64,000 nt of DNA. Source: Psychroserpens mesophilus (GTDB taxonomy: Bacteria; Bacteroidota; Bacteroidia; Flavobacteriales; Flavobacteriaceae). Shown in pieces: positions 25,801 through 33,185 of this stretch. Within the stretch, counting starts at the first letter, position 1, and the number at the start of each line of letters is the position of its first letter. The notes beneath the pieces were generated by a model. It saw only the letters and a program-made list of their open reading frames with translations, was not told the DNA's origin and ran no database searches. A program made the translations under genes and the position numbers. The DNA lies in assembly GCF_000826645.1 (NCBI RefSeq), contig NZ_JXJP01000001.1, positions 310,001 through 374,000 on the forward strand. Direction: 5' to 3'.

Positions 25801-26583
25801 CCACAAGTCATAAAAAGTGAAGACACCTTTTTAGTAGGTTATGTCTTGTTTGATAAATTAGATGGTTTTGCAGAAGTAAGCGTTGTTGAAAATGCACAAG
25901 CATTGATTCAAGAAAAGATAGAATCTGGTGAGCTAACTGTACCAAAAGGGATCAACTACGCATTCACAGGAACATATGAAAATCAATTACGTGCAGAGAA
26001 AACCTTATCTGTTGTTGTTCCTTTAGCATTGGCAATCATCTTTTTAATACTGTATTTCCAATTCCGTTCCGTGGGAACTTCGCTAATGGTGTTTACTGGT
26101 ATTGCAGTAGCCTTTGCAGGTGGATTTATAATGATATGGCTCTATGGTCAAGATTGGTTTTTAAACTTCAATGTCGCTGGCGAAAATTTGCGAGACTTAT
26201 TTCAGATGCATCCCATTAATTTAAGTGTAGCGGTTTGGGTTGGGTTTATTGCACTCTTTGGTATTGCAACAGATGATGGTGTAGTAATGGCAACGTATTT
26301 AACGCAAACTTTTGATAGAAATACACCAGAGAATAAAAAGGAAATTAGAGCGTCCATAGTAGAAGCAGGAGAAAAACGTATCAGACCTTGTTTAATGACT
26401 ACAGCTACAACCATTTTAGCATTATTACCAGTATTAACCTCTACAGGACGAGGAAGCGATATTATGATTCCGATGGCAATACCAAGTTTTGGTGGAATGC
26501 TCATAGCCTTAATAACCCTATTTGTAGTGCCAGTATTATATAGCTGGAAATCCGAAGTTCAACTTAAAAGAGCATCAAAATGA
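22843..26583 (+). CDS. cusA: CusA-type Cu(I)/Ag(I) RND efflux pump
   Basis: About 1246 residues from ATG 22843 (a TTG at 22825 would add six). It is a full HME-RND transporter with twelve membrane helices. TM4 carries AIAIGTMVDVGVILSEN, the pattern of Cus-type pumps, unlike the DFGIIVDGAV motif of the pump at 13740. The porter domain has many methionines (EFMPSLNEGSFLLMPTSM, MLQTGMRAPMGIKVKG), consistent with Cu(I)/Ag(I) handling. Compared with E. coli CusA (about 1050 residues) it has extra sequence after TM6 (about 510-620, hydrophobic helices) and within the porter (about 740-800). The TolC-family gene overlaps its stop. Confidence 0.9.
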   Translation: MLNKSIKFLIENKLVAVLLLFLFVGWGTVNAPFNWDTGFLPSDPVAVDAIPDIGENQQIVFTKWDGRSPQDIEDQITYPLTTSLLGIPGVKTIRSSSMFGFSSIYIIFEEDIEFYWSRSRILEKLNSLPSGLLPEGVNPALGPDATGLGQIFWYTLEGRDENGNVTGGWDLQELRSIQDYYVKYALSSASGVSEVASIGGYVQEYQVDVNPELMRQYNIGLNQVVKAVKESNKDIGAQTLEINQAEYLVRGLGYVKSISDIENAVVTSEDYTAIRIKDIGKVSLGPATRRGLLDKEGAEVVGAVVVARYGANPMEVINNVKDKINELSAGLPSKVLSDGRTSQVTIVPFYDRTELIQETLGTLNEALTLEILITILVIIIMVFNLRASVLISGLLPVAVLMVFIAMKLFGVDANIVALSGIAIAIGTMVDVGVILSENIIRHLDEDDGTQSINTVVYNATAEVSGAIVTAVMTTIISFIPVFTMIGAEGKLFRPLAFTKTFALTASIIVALFLIPPFAAFLFRKKSIKNTFKYVLNGVLIALGIIAIVFGYWLGLILIAFGITALLNLQSKITDKQANLVNIIISASAIVFLLAEYWRPLGVDKSIFWNLIFVSVICFGLLGVFSLFIKYYTRILSWCLDNKLLFLSVPTAIVIAGFFIMKNTGKEFMPSLNEGSFLLMPTSMPHSGVEENKRVLQQLDMAVASIPEIETVVGKAGRTESALDPAPLSMYENMIQYKSEYMLNADGERQRYKVNDDGLFELKDGRLIHNENIAVSSSAVENKAIIKSTLLNIERSQLIEDKDGEYYRNWRPEIESPDDIWSEIVRVTKLPGVTSAPKLQPIETRLVMLQTGMRAPMGIKVKGQDLKQIEAFGVQLENIIKEAKGVKEEAVFADRIVGKPYLLIDIDREKIARYGISIQDVQDVLKVAVGGMVLTQTVEGRERYGVRVRYPRELRANPTDLQQIYVPVEKGSPVPLSELANIRYEQGPQVIKSEDTFLVGYVLFDKLDGFAEVSVVENAQALIQEKIESGELTVPKGINYAFTGTYENQLRAEKTLSVVVPLALAIIFLILYFQFRSVGTSLMVFTGIAVAFAGGFIMIWLYGQDWFLNFNVAGENLRDLFQMHPINLSVAVWVGFIALFGIATDDGVVMATYLTQTFDRNTPENKKEIRASIVEAGEKRIRPCLMTTATTILALLPVLTSTGRGSDIMIPMAIPSFGGMLIALITLFVVPVLYSWKSEVQLKRASK

Positions 26584-27803
26584 AACATATAAAAACAGTC
26601 TTTTTTCTTTTTTCAATTCTCTTTTGTCTCAAAGGTAACGCCCAACAATTAGAAATTTTAATTAATGAAGCGTTGGAAAACAATCCCGAGATTCAAAAAT
26701 TCGAGTTACAGTACAAAAGAGTTTCAGAAAAAGTAAACGAAGTCAATACGATTCCTAATACTGAATTTGGTGTAGGTTACTTTGTGAGCGAACCAGAAAC
26801 GAGAACAGGAGCGCAACGATTTAAAGTATCGGCTAAACAAATGTTACCGTGGTTTGGTACAATTACATCAAGAGAAAATTATGTGAGTTCGTTAGCCGAT
26901 GCAAAATATGAGGACATTGTAATTGCAAAGCGAAAATTGATGGCTTCTGTATCACAATCCTATTATAATTTATACGCTAACAAAGCGAAACAAAGGGTGC
27001 TAACAGAAAATATTAAACTTTTGGAAACCTATGAGACATTAGCACTAACATCTGTTGAGGTTGGTAAAGCATCTGCTGTAGATGTGTTGCGATTACAAAT
27101 GCGTCAAAATGAAATGCAACAACTAAAAGATGTTTTAAGTCAACAGTTTTTAGCAGAACAAACTAATTTGAATAATCTTTTGAATCGGGAAAATGATGTT
27201 GCTGTTACTGTGGTAGATAGTTTAATGATGCCTTCAGAAGACTTTGAAATCATTACTGAAAATTTAGCATTACATCCTGAATTGTTGAAGTATGATAAAC
27301 TCTATCAGTCCATAGAACAATCAGAATTATTAAACCAAAAAGAAAGTAGTCCTATGATTGGTTTTGGATTAGACTATATCAATGTTTCTGAAAGACCAGA
27401 TATGAATTTCTCGGATAACGGTAAAGATATTGTAATGCCTATGGTTTCGGTGTCAATCCCAATTTTTAATAAAAAATATAAATCTCAAACCAAGCAAAAT
27501 GAGTTAGAACAGCAAGAAATAACAGCTCAAAAACAAGAACGATTAAACACTTTGGAAACGCTTTTAAGCAAGGCGATTAATGAACGTATTTCTGCAAGAA
27601 TAAATTATGCAACGCAAACCAAGAATTTAAAACAAGCTAAAGATGCAGAGGACATCTTAATCAAAAGTTACGAAACAGGAACGATTGATTTTAATGATGT
27701 TTTGGATATTCAAGAACTGCAACTAAAGTTTCAAATGAACCAAATAGAATCTATTAAGGGCTACTATGTGCAAAGCACAATTATTAATTATTTAACCAAT
27801 TAA
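26580..27803 (+). CDS. TolC-family outer membrane channel (CusC-like)
   Basis: 407 residues starting within the cusA stop (4-base overlap). The signal peptide ends at KGNAQ. Two OEP repeats follow (about 25-200 and 215-400) with long coiled-coil stretches, for example EKVNEVNTIPNTEFGVGYFV, and a second-repeat barrel segment MIGFGLDYINVSE. It forms the outer-membrane exit for the Cus pump. Unlike the zinc-type pump of this element, here the channel is a separate gene. Confidence 0.88.
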   Translation: MKHIKTVFFLFSILFCLKGNAQQLEILINEALENNPEIQKFELQYKRVSEKVNEVNTIPNTEFGVGYFVSEPETRTGAQRFKVSAKQMLPWFGTITSRENYVSSLADAKYEDIVIAKRKLMASVSQSYYNLYANKAKQRVLTENIKLLETYETLALTSVEVGKASAVDVLRLQMRQNEMQQLKDVLSQQFLAEQTNLNNLLNRENDVAVTVVDSLMMPSEDFEIITENLALHPELLKYDKLYQSIEQSELLNQKESSPMIGFGLDYINVSERPDMNFSDNGKDIVMPMVSVSIPIFNKKYKSQTKQNELEQQEITAQKQERLNTLETLLSKAINERISARINYATQTKNLKQAKDAEDILIKSYETGTIDFNDVLDIQELQLKFQMNQIESIKGYYVQSTIINYLTN

Positions 27804-27806
27804 GCA

Positions 27807-28529
27807 ATGAAAAGATTAACATATATAATCGTATTAGTGTTTTTTACAATTGCCTTTTTGTCTTGTCGAGATAAAGAAAGTAAAACTCTTTCAACAGAAG
27901 TAAAACATTCAGGTGCTTTAAGAACAATAATGTCTGGTAATATTCAATCCGTAATCAGTTTAGACACACTTGCAAAAATGAAAAACCTTTACGCTCTTGG
28001 TGCTGTGGATAACCTCAAGGGCGAGATTCAAATATTTGATAGTCAGCCAAGCAACAGTTTTGTGGTTGATAGTAGTTTACAGATTAAAGATTCTTACAAC
28101 CTAAAGGCATCTCTATTAGTATATGCAGAAATTAAAGCGTGGGAATCTTTTGAAATAAAAAATTGTACCACAAAAAGTGATTTAGAAGAACAAATTTTCA
28201 AGATTGCTACAGAGTACAATATAGATACAAATAAACCATTTCCTTTTTTGTTAGAGGGCAACGTTAAATCTTTAGATTGGCACGTCATCAATTGGAAAGA
28301 TGGTGACACTATCCATAATCATAAAAAGCACAAAGAATCAGGTTTAAATGGAACTTTGCAGAATAAAGACGTTGAAATAATCGGATTCTATTCTACAAAA
28401 CATAAAGCAATTTTCACACATCATACTACCAATATGCATATGCATTTTAAAACGGAGGATGATGCTATTGCTGGTCATATAGATGACTTATTATTAAACA
28501 ATTCTATAACATTAAAACTACCAAAATAA
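27807..28529 (+). CDS. Acetolactate-decarboxylase-like periplasmic lipoprotein
   Basis: 240 residues. The lipoprotein signal ends at FLSCRDKE, so the protein is anchored on the periplasmic side. The rest resembles alpha-acetolactate decarboxylase (AldB/BudA): LYALGAVDNLKGEIQIFDSQ matches the G-T-F-x-LDGE-x-I-LDG region, PFPFLLEGNV matches the core strand, and HMHF plus AGHID match the three zinc-binding histidines. Acetolactate decarboxylase is normally cytoplasmic, so a lipoprotein version inside a copper operon is more likely a metal-binding or other enzyme built on that fold. It overlaps the next gene by one base. Confidence 0.6.
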   Translation: MKRLTYIIVLVFFTIAFLSCRDKESKTLSTEVKHSGALRTIMSGNIQSVISLDTLAKMKNLYALGAVDNLKGEIQIFDSQPSNSFVVDSSLQIKDSYNLKASLLVYAEIKAWESFEIKNCTTKSDLEEQIFKIATEYNIDTNKPFPFLLEGNVKSLDWHVINWKDGDTIHNHKKHKESGLNGTLQNKDVEIIGFYSTKHKAIFTHHTTNMHMHFKTEDDAIAGHIDDLLLNNSITLKLPK

Positions 28530-29260
28530 TGACACATACATATAAAATAACAGGAATGACCTGTGGCAGTTGTAAAGCATCTGTAGAAAAAAGTTTAGAA
28601 AGCATTGATAATATTACCAATGTTGAAGTTAATCTCGAAAAAGGAGAAGCTGAAGTTACAATGAGTAGCCACGTCGCTACAGAAACTCTTGAAAAAGCCT
28701 TACCTGAAAAATATACGCTTTCTGAAAAGGAAGTTAAAAATGTTTTTGCTTCTACAAGTACATCAAGTATTGAAATGGAGCAAGAAAAAAGCAAACTACA
28801 ACAATTAAAACCCTTACTATTAATCATCTTTTATATAGCAACAGCAAGTGTATTATTACATTATAAAGATTGGAGTTGGAGTGCATTTATGCTCGACTTT
28901 ATGGGCTTATTCTACATTGTGTTTAGCTTCTTCAAAATGTTAGATTTAAAAGGTTTCCCAGTATCTTTTAGAATGTACGACCCATTAGCAAAAAAAGTTC
29001 CTGCTTATGGTTGGATTTATCCATTTATTGAAACTGCCTTGGGTTTAATGTTTTTAATGCGCTTTAAAGTAGAAATTGCTTTAATAATAACACTTGTTGT
29101 ATTAGGTATTACAACCATTGGTGTAACAAAAACTTTATTAGATAAAAAATCTATTCGATGCGCTTGTTTAGGTACAGCTTTAGAGTTACCAATGACAGAA
29201 GCCACGTTTATTGAAAATGCCATTATGATTGTGATGGCAGTATTAATGCTGATAAATTAA
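28529..29260 (+). CDS. HMA domain fused to MauE/DoxX-like membrane domain
   Basis: 243 residues. An N-terminal copper-chaperone-like domain (1-66) has the MTCGSCKASVEKSL motif, with Cys pair CGSC binding one metal ion. A linker then leads to four membrane helices (about 92-243) of the MauE/DoxX group, containing a second Cys pair (SIRCACLGTALELP). The protein probably receives or delivers Cu(I) at the inner membrane, with the CAC pair as exchange partner. The start overlaps the preceding gene by one base. Confidence 0.8.
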   Translation: MTHTYKITGMTCGSCKASVEKSLESIDNITNVEVNLEKGEAEVTMSSHVATETLEKALPEKYTLSEKEVKNVFASTSTSSIEMEQEKSKLQQLKPLLLIIFYIATASVLLHYKDWSWSAFMLDFMGLFYIVFSFFKMLDLKGFPVSFRMYDPLAKKVPAYGWIYPFIETALGLMFLMRFKVEIALIITLVVLGITTIGVTKTLLDKKSIRCACLGTALELPMTEATFIENAIMIVMAVLMLIN

Positions 29261-29286
29261 ATAATAACCACTAAAAATTTGAAAAT

Positions 29287-29778
29287 ATGAACGCACAAGA
29301 ACACAAAAACAACGAAAATGGAATGAGCAATTACACTAAATTCTTTTTAATGTTAGGCTCATCATTTATAGCGATGTATATCACAATGTATTTAAATACC
29401 TATGAATTTGACCACGTATGGTTTAGTCTCACACGTTTTTATATGGTTTGTTTGGGTATTGCCACAATGGCTTTGATTATGTTCTTTTTTATGAAAAATA
29501 TGTACAAGAATAAAAAGAAAAATATGGGTATAGTCATAGGAAGTATTGCGCTATTTGCAATTGCTTTAGGATTAGTACGTGACCAAAAATCAACTGTTGG
29601 AGATGTTTTATGGATGAAAGCTATGATACCACATCATTCCATAGCAATATTAACAAGTGAAAGAGCAGATATAAAAGACCCAGAAGTCAAAAAGTTAGCA
29701 GAGGATATTATTAAAGCACAAAAGAAGGAGATAGAAGAAATGAAAGCAATGATAAATCGATTACAGAATGAAAAATAA
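29287..29778 (+). CDS. DUF305-type membrane protein
   Basis: 163 residues with three membrane segments (about 17-36, 46-69 and 78-97). A periplasmic helical tail follows that carries the DUF305 signature (WMKAMIPHHSIAILTSERA) and ends in a Lys/Glu-rich helix. DUF305 proteins occur beside copper resistance genes and their HH plus Met residues may bind copper. The last 11 bases overlap the cusB start, so the two genes are coupled. Confidence 0.82.
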   Translation: MNAQEHKNNENGMSNYTKFFLMLGSSFIAMYITMYLNTYEFDHVWFSLTRFYMVCLGIATMALIMFFFMKNMYKNKKKNMGIVIGSIALFAIALGLVRDQKSTVGDVLWMKAMIPHHSIAILTSERADIKDPEVKKLAEDIIKAQKKEIEEMKAMINRLQNEK

Positions 29779-31546
29779 TAAAATAGTCATATACGTAGGC
29801 TTACTCGCAGTAGGTTTGCTCTTGGGTTGGTTACTTTTTGGTAGTTCATCAAATGAAGAGACAGAACATAATCACAATGAAGTTTCAGAAACCAATCAAA
29901 TGTGGACCTGTTCAATGCACCCACAAATTATGCAACCAGAATCAGGCGATTGTCCTATTTGTGGAATGGATTTAATTCCTGCCGAAAGTAGTGCAGATGG
30001 TTTATTGGCAGACCAATTCAAGTTGACTGAAAATGCGATGGCATTAGCCAATATTCAAACAACTGTTGTAGGCAAAGGAAATATTGATGGCAACACCCTT
30101 AAATTATCTGGTAAAATTGCTGAAAATGAAGAAGCTAATGCAGTACAAGTCAGTTATTTTTCAGGTAGAATAGAACGTTTAAATATCAGTTTTACAGGCG
30201 AAGAAGTTCGTAAAGGTCAGCTATTAGCCACCATTTATTCGCCAGAATTGTATGCGGCACAACAAGAGTTAATTACAGCATCATCTTTAAAGGAATCGCA
30301 ACCTGCATTATACAAGGCGGTTCGTAATAAATTGAAGTTGTGGAAACTTTCTGAAAGTCAAATCAATCAGATTGAAGAAACCCAAAAAGTAAAAGAAAAC
30401 TTTCCAGTTTATGCAACCGTTTCAGGCACAGTTACCGAAAAATTAGTAGAACAAGGCGACTACATTAAACAAGGTCAACCATTGCTTAAAATTGCAAATC
30501 TCAATACAGTTTGGGCAAACTTTGATGTCTATGAAAATCAAATCGATTTATTTAAAAAGGGACAAGAAGTTTTAGTGACTACAAACGCTTATGCTAATAA
30601 GGAATTTAAAGGGAAAGTAGATTTTATTGAACCAATTTTAAATACCAAAACAAGAACAGTGACCTTGCGTGTAGTGCTTAATAATAAAAATGATGTATTC
30701 AAACCAGGAATGTTTGTAACCGCAAATATTGAACGAGTTGCAAGTAGTAATGATGAGGTATTAACAATTCCAGCATCTGCTGTACTTTGGACAGGTGAAC
30801 GTTCTGTTGTCTATTTAAAAACCAATCCAGACCAAACCGTTTTCGAAATGCGTGAAGTTGTTTTAGGTAATCAAATTGGTAACGAATACGAAGTTTTAGA
30901 AGGATTATTTGTTGGAAATGAAATCGTAACTAACGGAACTTTTACGGTTGATGCAGCAGCTCAATTACAAGGTAAAAAATCAATGATGAATAAAGATGGT
31001 GGCAAAGTAATGACTGGTCACGAAGGACATTTAGGAATGGATAATAATGCATCAAAAAAAGAAAGTGGCCATACTAATATGAACGAAAGGTTGAAAGTAT
31101 CAGAGAAATTTCAAGAACAACTAAAAGTTGTTTACAATGACTATATCAATTTAAAAGATGCTTTAGTTAAAGAAGATTCAAAAAATACTTCAGTTAATGC
31201 AACAAGTTTATTAAACAATTTAAGTAAAGTGGATATGAAATTATTATCAGACAATAATACTCATACACATTGGATGTCATTAATAAAAGAAATACAATCT
31301 TCTGCAACATCTATTTCTAAAATGTCAGATATAAAAAGACAAAGAGACCATTTCAAACATTTATCATCACACTTAATAAATGCTGTACAACTGTTTGGGG
31401 TTAATGAAAAAGTGTATGTAGAATTTTGTCCAATGGCAGATAATAACAACGGTGCATATTGGTTGAGCAAAGAAGAAAAAGTAATCAATCCATATTTTGG
31501 TGAAGCAATGCTAACTTGTGGAGAAGTAAAACAAGTAATAGAATAA
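29768..31546 (+). CDS. cusB: CusB-type periplasmic adaptor with HMBD and DUF3347 domains
   Basis: 592 residues, longer than E. coli CusB. Order of parts: an N-terminal membrane anchor (about 7-24); the heavy-metal-binding domain WTCSMHPQI ... GDCPICGMDLIP (about 48-75); membrane fusion protein core with barrel-sandwich, short hairpin and beta-barrel (about 90-390); and a C-terminal DUF3347 domain (about 435-590) with FCPMADNNNGAYWL and MLTCGEVKQ, another likely copper site. It joins CusA to the TolC-like channel and could pass Cu(I) to the pump. Its place after DUF305 rather than beside cusA is a rearranged order, but all Cus parts are present. Confidence 0.9.
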   Translation: MKNNKIVIYVGLLAVGLLLGWLLFGSSSNEETEHNHNEVSETNQMWTCSMHPQIMQPESGDCPICGMDLIPAESSADGLLADQFKLTENAMALANIQTTVVGKGNIDGNTLKLSGKIAENEEANAVQVSYFSGRIERLNISFTGEEVRKGQLLATIYSPELYAAQQELITASSLKESQPALYKAVRNKLKLWKLSESQINQIEETQKVKENFPVYATVSGTVTEKLVEQGDYIKQGQPLLKIANLNTVWANFDVYENQIDLFKKGQEVLVTTNAYANKEFKGKVDFIEPILNTKTRTVTLRVVLNNKNDVFKPGMFVTANIERVASSNDEVLTIPASAVLWTGERSVVYLKTNPDQTVFEMREVVLGNQIGNEYEVLEGLFVGNEIVTNGTFTVDAAAQLQGKKSMMNKDGGKVMTGHEGHLGMDNNASKKESGHTNMNERLKVSEKFQEQLKVVYNDYINLKDALVKEDSKNTSVNATSLLNNLSKVDMKLLSDNNTHTHWMSLIKEIQSSATSISKMSDIKRQRDHFKHLSSHLINAVQLFGVNEKVYVEFCPMADNNNGAYWLSKEEKVINPYFGEAMLTCGEVKQVIE

Positions 31547-31578
31547 TATATCAAGTAATAACAATTAAATTTTAAACA

Positions 31579-32019
31579 ATGAAGAAAGTAATTTTAAGTG
31601 TAGTTGCAATAGCAGCATTAGGTTTAACAAGTTGTAAAAACGAAACTAAAAAAGTTGAAGAAACTACAAAAACAGAAGTGTCAAAAGAAATCGCAATGAC
31701 AGATTTATCTTTTGGAGTAAGAGGAAATTGTGGTATGTGTAAAAGTACCATTGAAAAAGCTGCCAATAGTGTTGAAGGTGTTGCAAGTGCCAATTGGGAT
31801 GTCGATAAAAAGAAAATTGATGTCTCTTTTGATGATTCAAAAACGGATGCCATGGCAATTCATAAAGCAATAGCAGCTTCAGGTTACGACACCGAAAAAG
31901 TTGCAGGAAGTGAAGAAGCCTATAAAGATTTACCAGGTTGTTGTAAATACGACCACGAAATGATGATGAATCAATCTGGAGAAACGAAATCAGAAGACCA
32001 TTCAGATCACAATCATTAA
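31579..32019 (+). CDS. HMA-domain lipoprotein (periplasmic copper chaperone-like)
   Basis: 146 residues. A lipoprotein signal ends at LTSCKNE, a Lys/Glu/Thr linker follows, then an HMA domain (about 40-110) with GNCGMCKSTIEKAA as metal site. The tail contains PGCCKYDHEMMMNQSG and ends DHSDHNH, adding Cys, Met and His ligands. This suggests an outer-leaflet or periplasmic copper carrier serving the Cus system. It is the last gene of the element and is followed by a strong hairpin terminator. Confidence 0.85.
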   Translation: MKKVILSVVAIAALGLTSCKNETKKVEETTKTEVSKEIAMTDLSFGVRGNCGMCKSTIEKAANSVEGVASANWDVDKKKIDVSFDDSKTDAMAIHKAIAASGYDTEKVAGSEEAYKDLPGCCKYDHEMMMNQSGETKSEDHSDHNH

Positions 32020-32029
32020 TAAAGCAATT

Positions 32030-32070
32030 ACGAATAGAACTCTAAAATTGAGTTCTATTCGTAGTTTTAT
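32030..32070 (+). terminator. Rho-independent terminator of the copper operon
   Basis: A perfect 13 bp stem (ACGAATAGAACTC / GAGTTCTATTCGT) with a 7-base loop, followed by AGTTTTATTC. It lies 10 bases after the last cargo gene and would keep copper-operon transcription from running into the tRNA antisense. Confidence 0.8.
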
Positions 32071-32113
32071 TCATTTATTTAGCCTAAAATTAGGTAATGT
32101 TTAAAGAGTACTC

Positions 32114-32133
32114 TGTCCCTTTTGTTGTCCCTT
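32114..32133. repeat. Right arm-type repeat, identical to 4275-4294
   Basis: Twenty bases identical to the repeat before the integrase, again as two TGTCCCTT units 12 bases apart, 50 bases inside the right core. Same orientation as the left copy. Confidence 0.6.
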
Positions 32134-32142
32134 CTAAAAACC

Positions 32143-32180
32143 AAAAAAACCTTAAATCACTTGAAATCAAATGTTTAAGG
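32143..32180 (-). terminator. Element-supplied terminator for tRNA-Phe
   Basis: On the minus strand the arms CCTTAAA and TTTAAGG enclose an inner TTGA/TCAA stem, followed by a run of seven T. It stands just after the tRNA-Phe 3' end, taking the place of the original chromosomal terminator that is now at 4102-4121. Confidence 0.55.
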
Positions 32181-32182
32181 CT

Positions 32183-32203
32183 TTTTAGTGGTGGTGCCTC
32201 CAG
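32183..32203. repeat. attR core at the 3' end of tRNA-Phe
   Basis: 21 bases identical to 4123-4143. It covers the last bases of the tRNA gene, including the encoded CCA, and a few bases beyond. The two copies mark the element ends. Confidence 0.85.
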
Positions 32204-32264
32204 GAATCGAACCAGGGACACAAGGATTTTCAGTCCTTTGCTCTACCAACTGAGCTAAGGCACC
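32189..32264 (-). tRNA. tRNA-Phe (anticodon GAA), with encoded CCA
   Basis: 76 nucleotides. The 7 bp acceptor stem pairs GGTGCCT with AGGCACC, the discriminator is A, then CCA. D-loop (AGCTCAGTTGGTAGAGC), anticodon arm GGACT-GAA-AATCC and T-arm (GTTCGATTC) are all standard. The 3' end is the integration site of the element to its left. The gene is still intact because the element carries a copy of the 3' end. Confidence 0.97.
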
Positions 32265-32408
32265 AGTCGTTTAAAACGAGATTGCAAATATATATGCATT
32301 TTTAGTATTACCAAAAGGAAACTTTAAAAATTTATCGTCTTTATGAATTAAATTAAAATGCATCAATGAATATTGTGCTTTAATATGTTATTTTTTGGTT
32401 AAACAGAC

Positions 32409-32438
32409 TTTGAGTCATTTGTGCATTTTGTATGTTTA
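32409..32438 (+). promoter_or_regulatory. Promoter of coaX
   Basis: TTTG at 32409-32412, 18 bases, then TATGTTTA at 32431-32438, one mismatch from TAnnTTTG. It supports the coaX start at ATG 32457, since an earlier in-frame ATG (32421) lies inside the promoter. The rest of 32265-32408 shows no gene. Confidence 0.5.
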
Positions 32439-32456
32439 CGACTTATAGAGTTTACT

Positions 32457-33185
32457 ATGAATTTAATTATAGATGTAGGTAATACGAATGTGAAACTAGC
32501 TGTTTTTGAAGACTTTGAGTTGTTTGAAAAACAAGTCGTTAAGCATAAAGACTTTTTAAAAGAAGTAAATCGAATTGTCGATAAATATCCTATTATATCC
32601 CAAGGAATCTTGTCTTCAGTAGGTCAATTGAATAATGAAGATGTTCAATATGTGGCTTCAACTATAAGCCTTTTAATTTTAAATTCAGAAATCAAACTCC
32701 CTTTTAAAAATTTATATAAAACCCCTAAAACGCTTGGAGTTGATAGAATAGCACTTGTAAGTGCATCAGTTCAACAGTTTTCAAATACTAATGTGCTCAT
32801 TATTGATGCTGGAACTTGTATTACTTACGATTTTATCAATGCTCAAAATGATTATTTAGGAGGCGCAATTTCTCCAGGAATACGATTGCGATACCAAAGC
32901 TTACATAATTTAACTGCAAATCTTCCGTTATTGGATTCTGAACAACCAGAATCCTTAACAGGAAACACAACTGATAGTTCAATTCATTCAGGAGTTGTAT
33001 TTGGTGTTTTAAAAGAAATAGATGGCGTAATAGATGCGTATAAAGAAAAATATTCGGATTTAACAGTTATTTTAACAGGTGGTGATACCAATTTCTTGTC
33101 AAAACAATTAAAAAATGGCATATTTGCGAATTCAAATTTTCTTTTAGAGGGTTTGAATTTTATTTTAGAATATAATACACAATAA
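32457..33185 (+). CDS. coaX: Type III pantothenate kinase
   Basis: 242 residues from ATG 32457. It phosphorylates pantothenate, the first step of coenzyme A synthesis, in the cytoplasm. The ASKHA-fold motifs are present: DVGNTNVKLAVFE for phosphate binding at the N-terminus, LGVDRIALVSA, IIDAGTCITYDFI and GGAISPGIRLRYQSL, the last being the pantothenate-site region of CoaX. The stop overlaps the next gene by one base. It is the first chromosomal gene right of the element. Confidence 0.93.
   Translation: MNLIIDVGNTNVKLAVFEDFELFEKQVVKHKDFLKEVNRIVDKYPIISQGILSSVGQLNNEDVQYVASTISLLILNSEIKLPFKNLYKTPKTLGVDRIALVSASVQQFSNTNVLIIDAGTCITYDFINAQNDYLGGAISPGIRLRYQSLHNLTANLPLLDSEQPESLTGNTTDSSIHSGVVFGVLKEIDGVIDAYKEKYSDLTVILTGGDTNFLSKQLKNGIFANSNFLLEGLNFILEYNTQ

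Larger units (their letters stand above)
4123..32203. mobile_element. 28 kb integrative element in tRNA-Phe carrying a 3-gene unknown operon and Zn/Cd and Cu/Ag resistance
   Basis: A tyrosine integrase lies just inside the left edge, and an intact tRNA-Phe gene stands at the right edge. A 21-base exact direct repeat containing the tRNA 3' end occurs at 4123-4143 and 32183-32203. A second 20-base repeat lies just inside each end (4275-4294 and 32114-32133). Cargo is typical of accessory DNA: HTH protein, replication-type proteins, an unknown operon, and two heavy-metal efflux blocks. I saw no relaxase, VirD4/TraG, VirB4 or other conjugation gene, so it is best called an integrative genomic island, possibly mobilised by helper elements. 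Excision has not been shown. Confidence 0.85.

Noticed and set aside
4123-32203. Conjugative element
   Set aside because: No relaxase, coupling ATPase, VirB4/TraG homologue or pilus gene could be found among the genes, so the stricter term integrative island is used.
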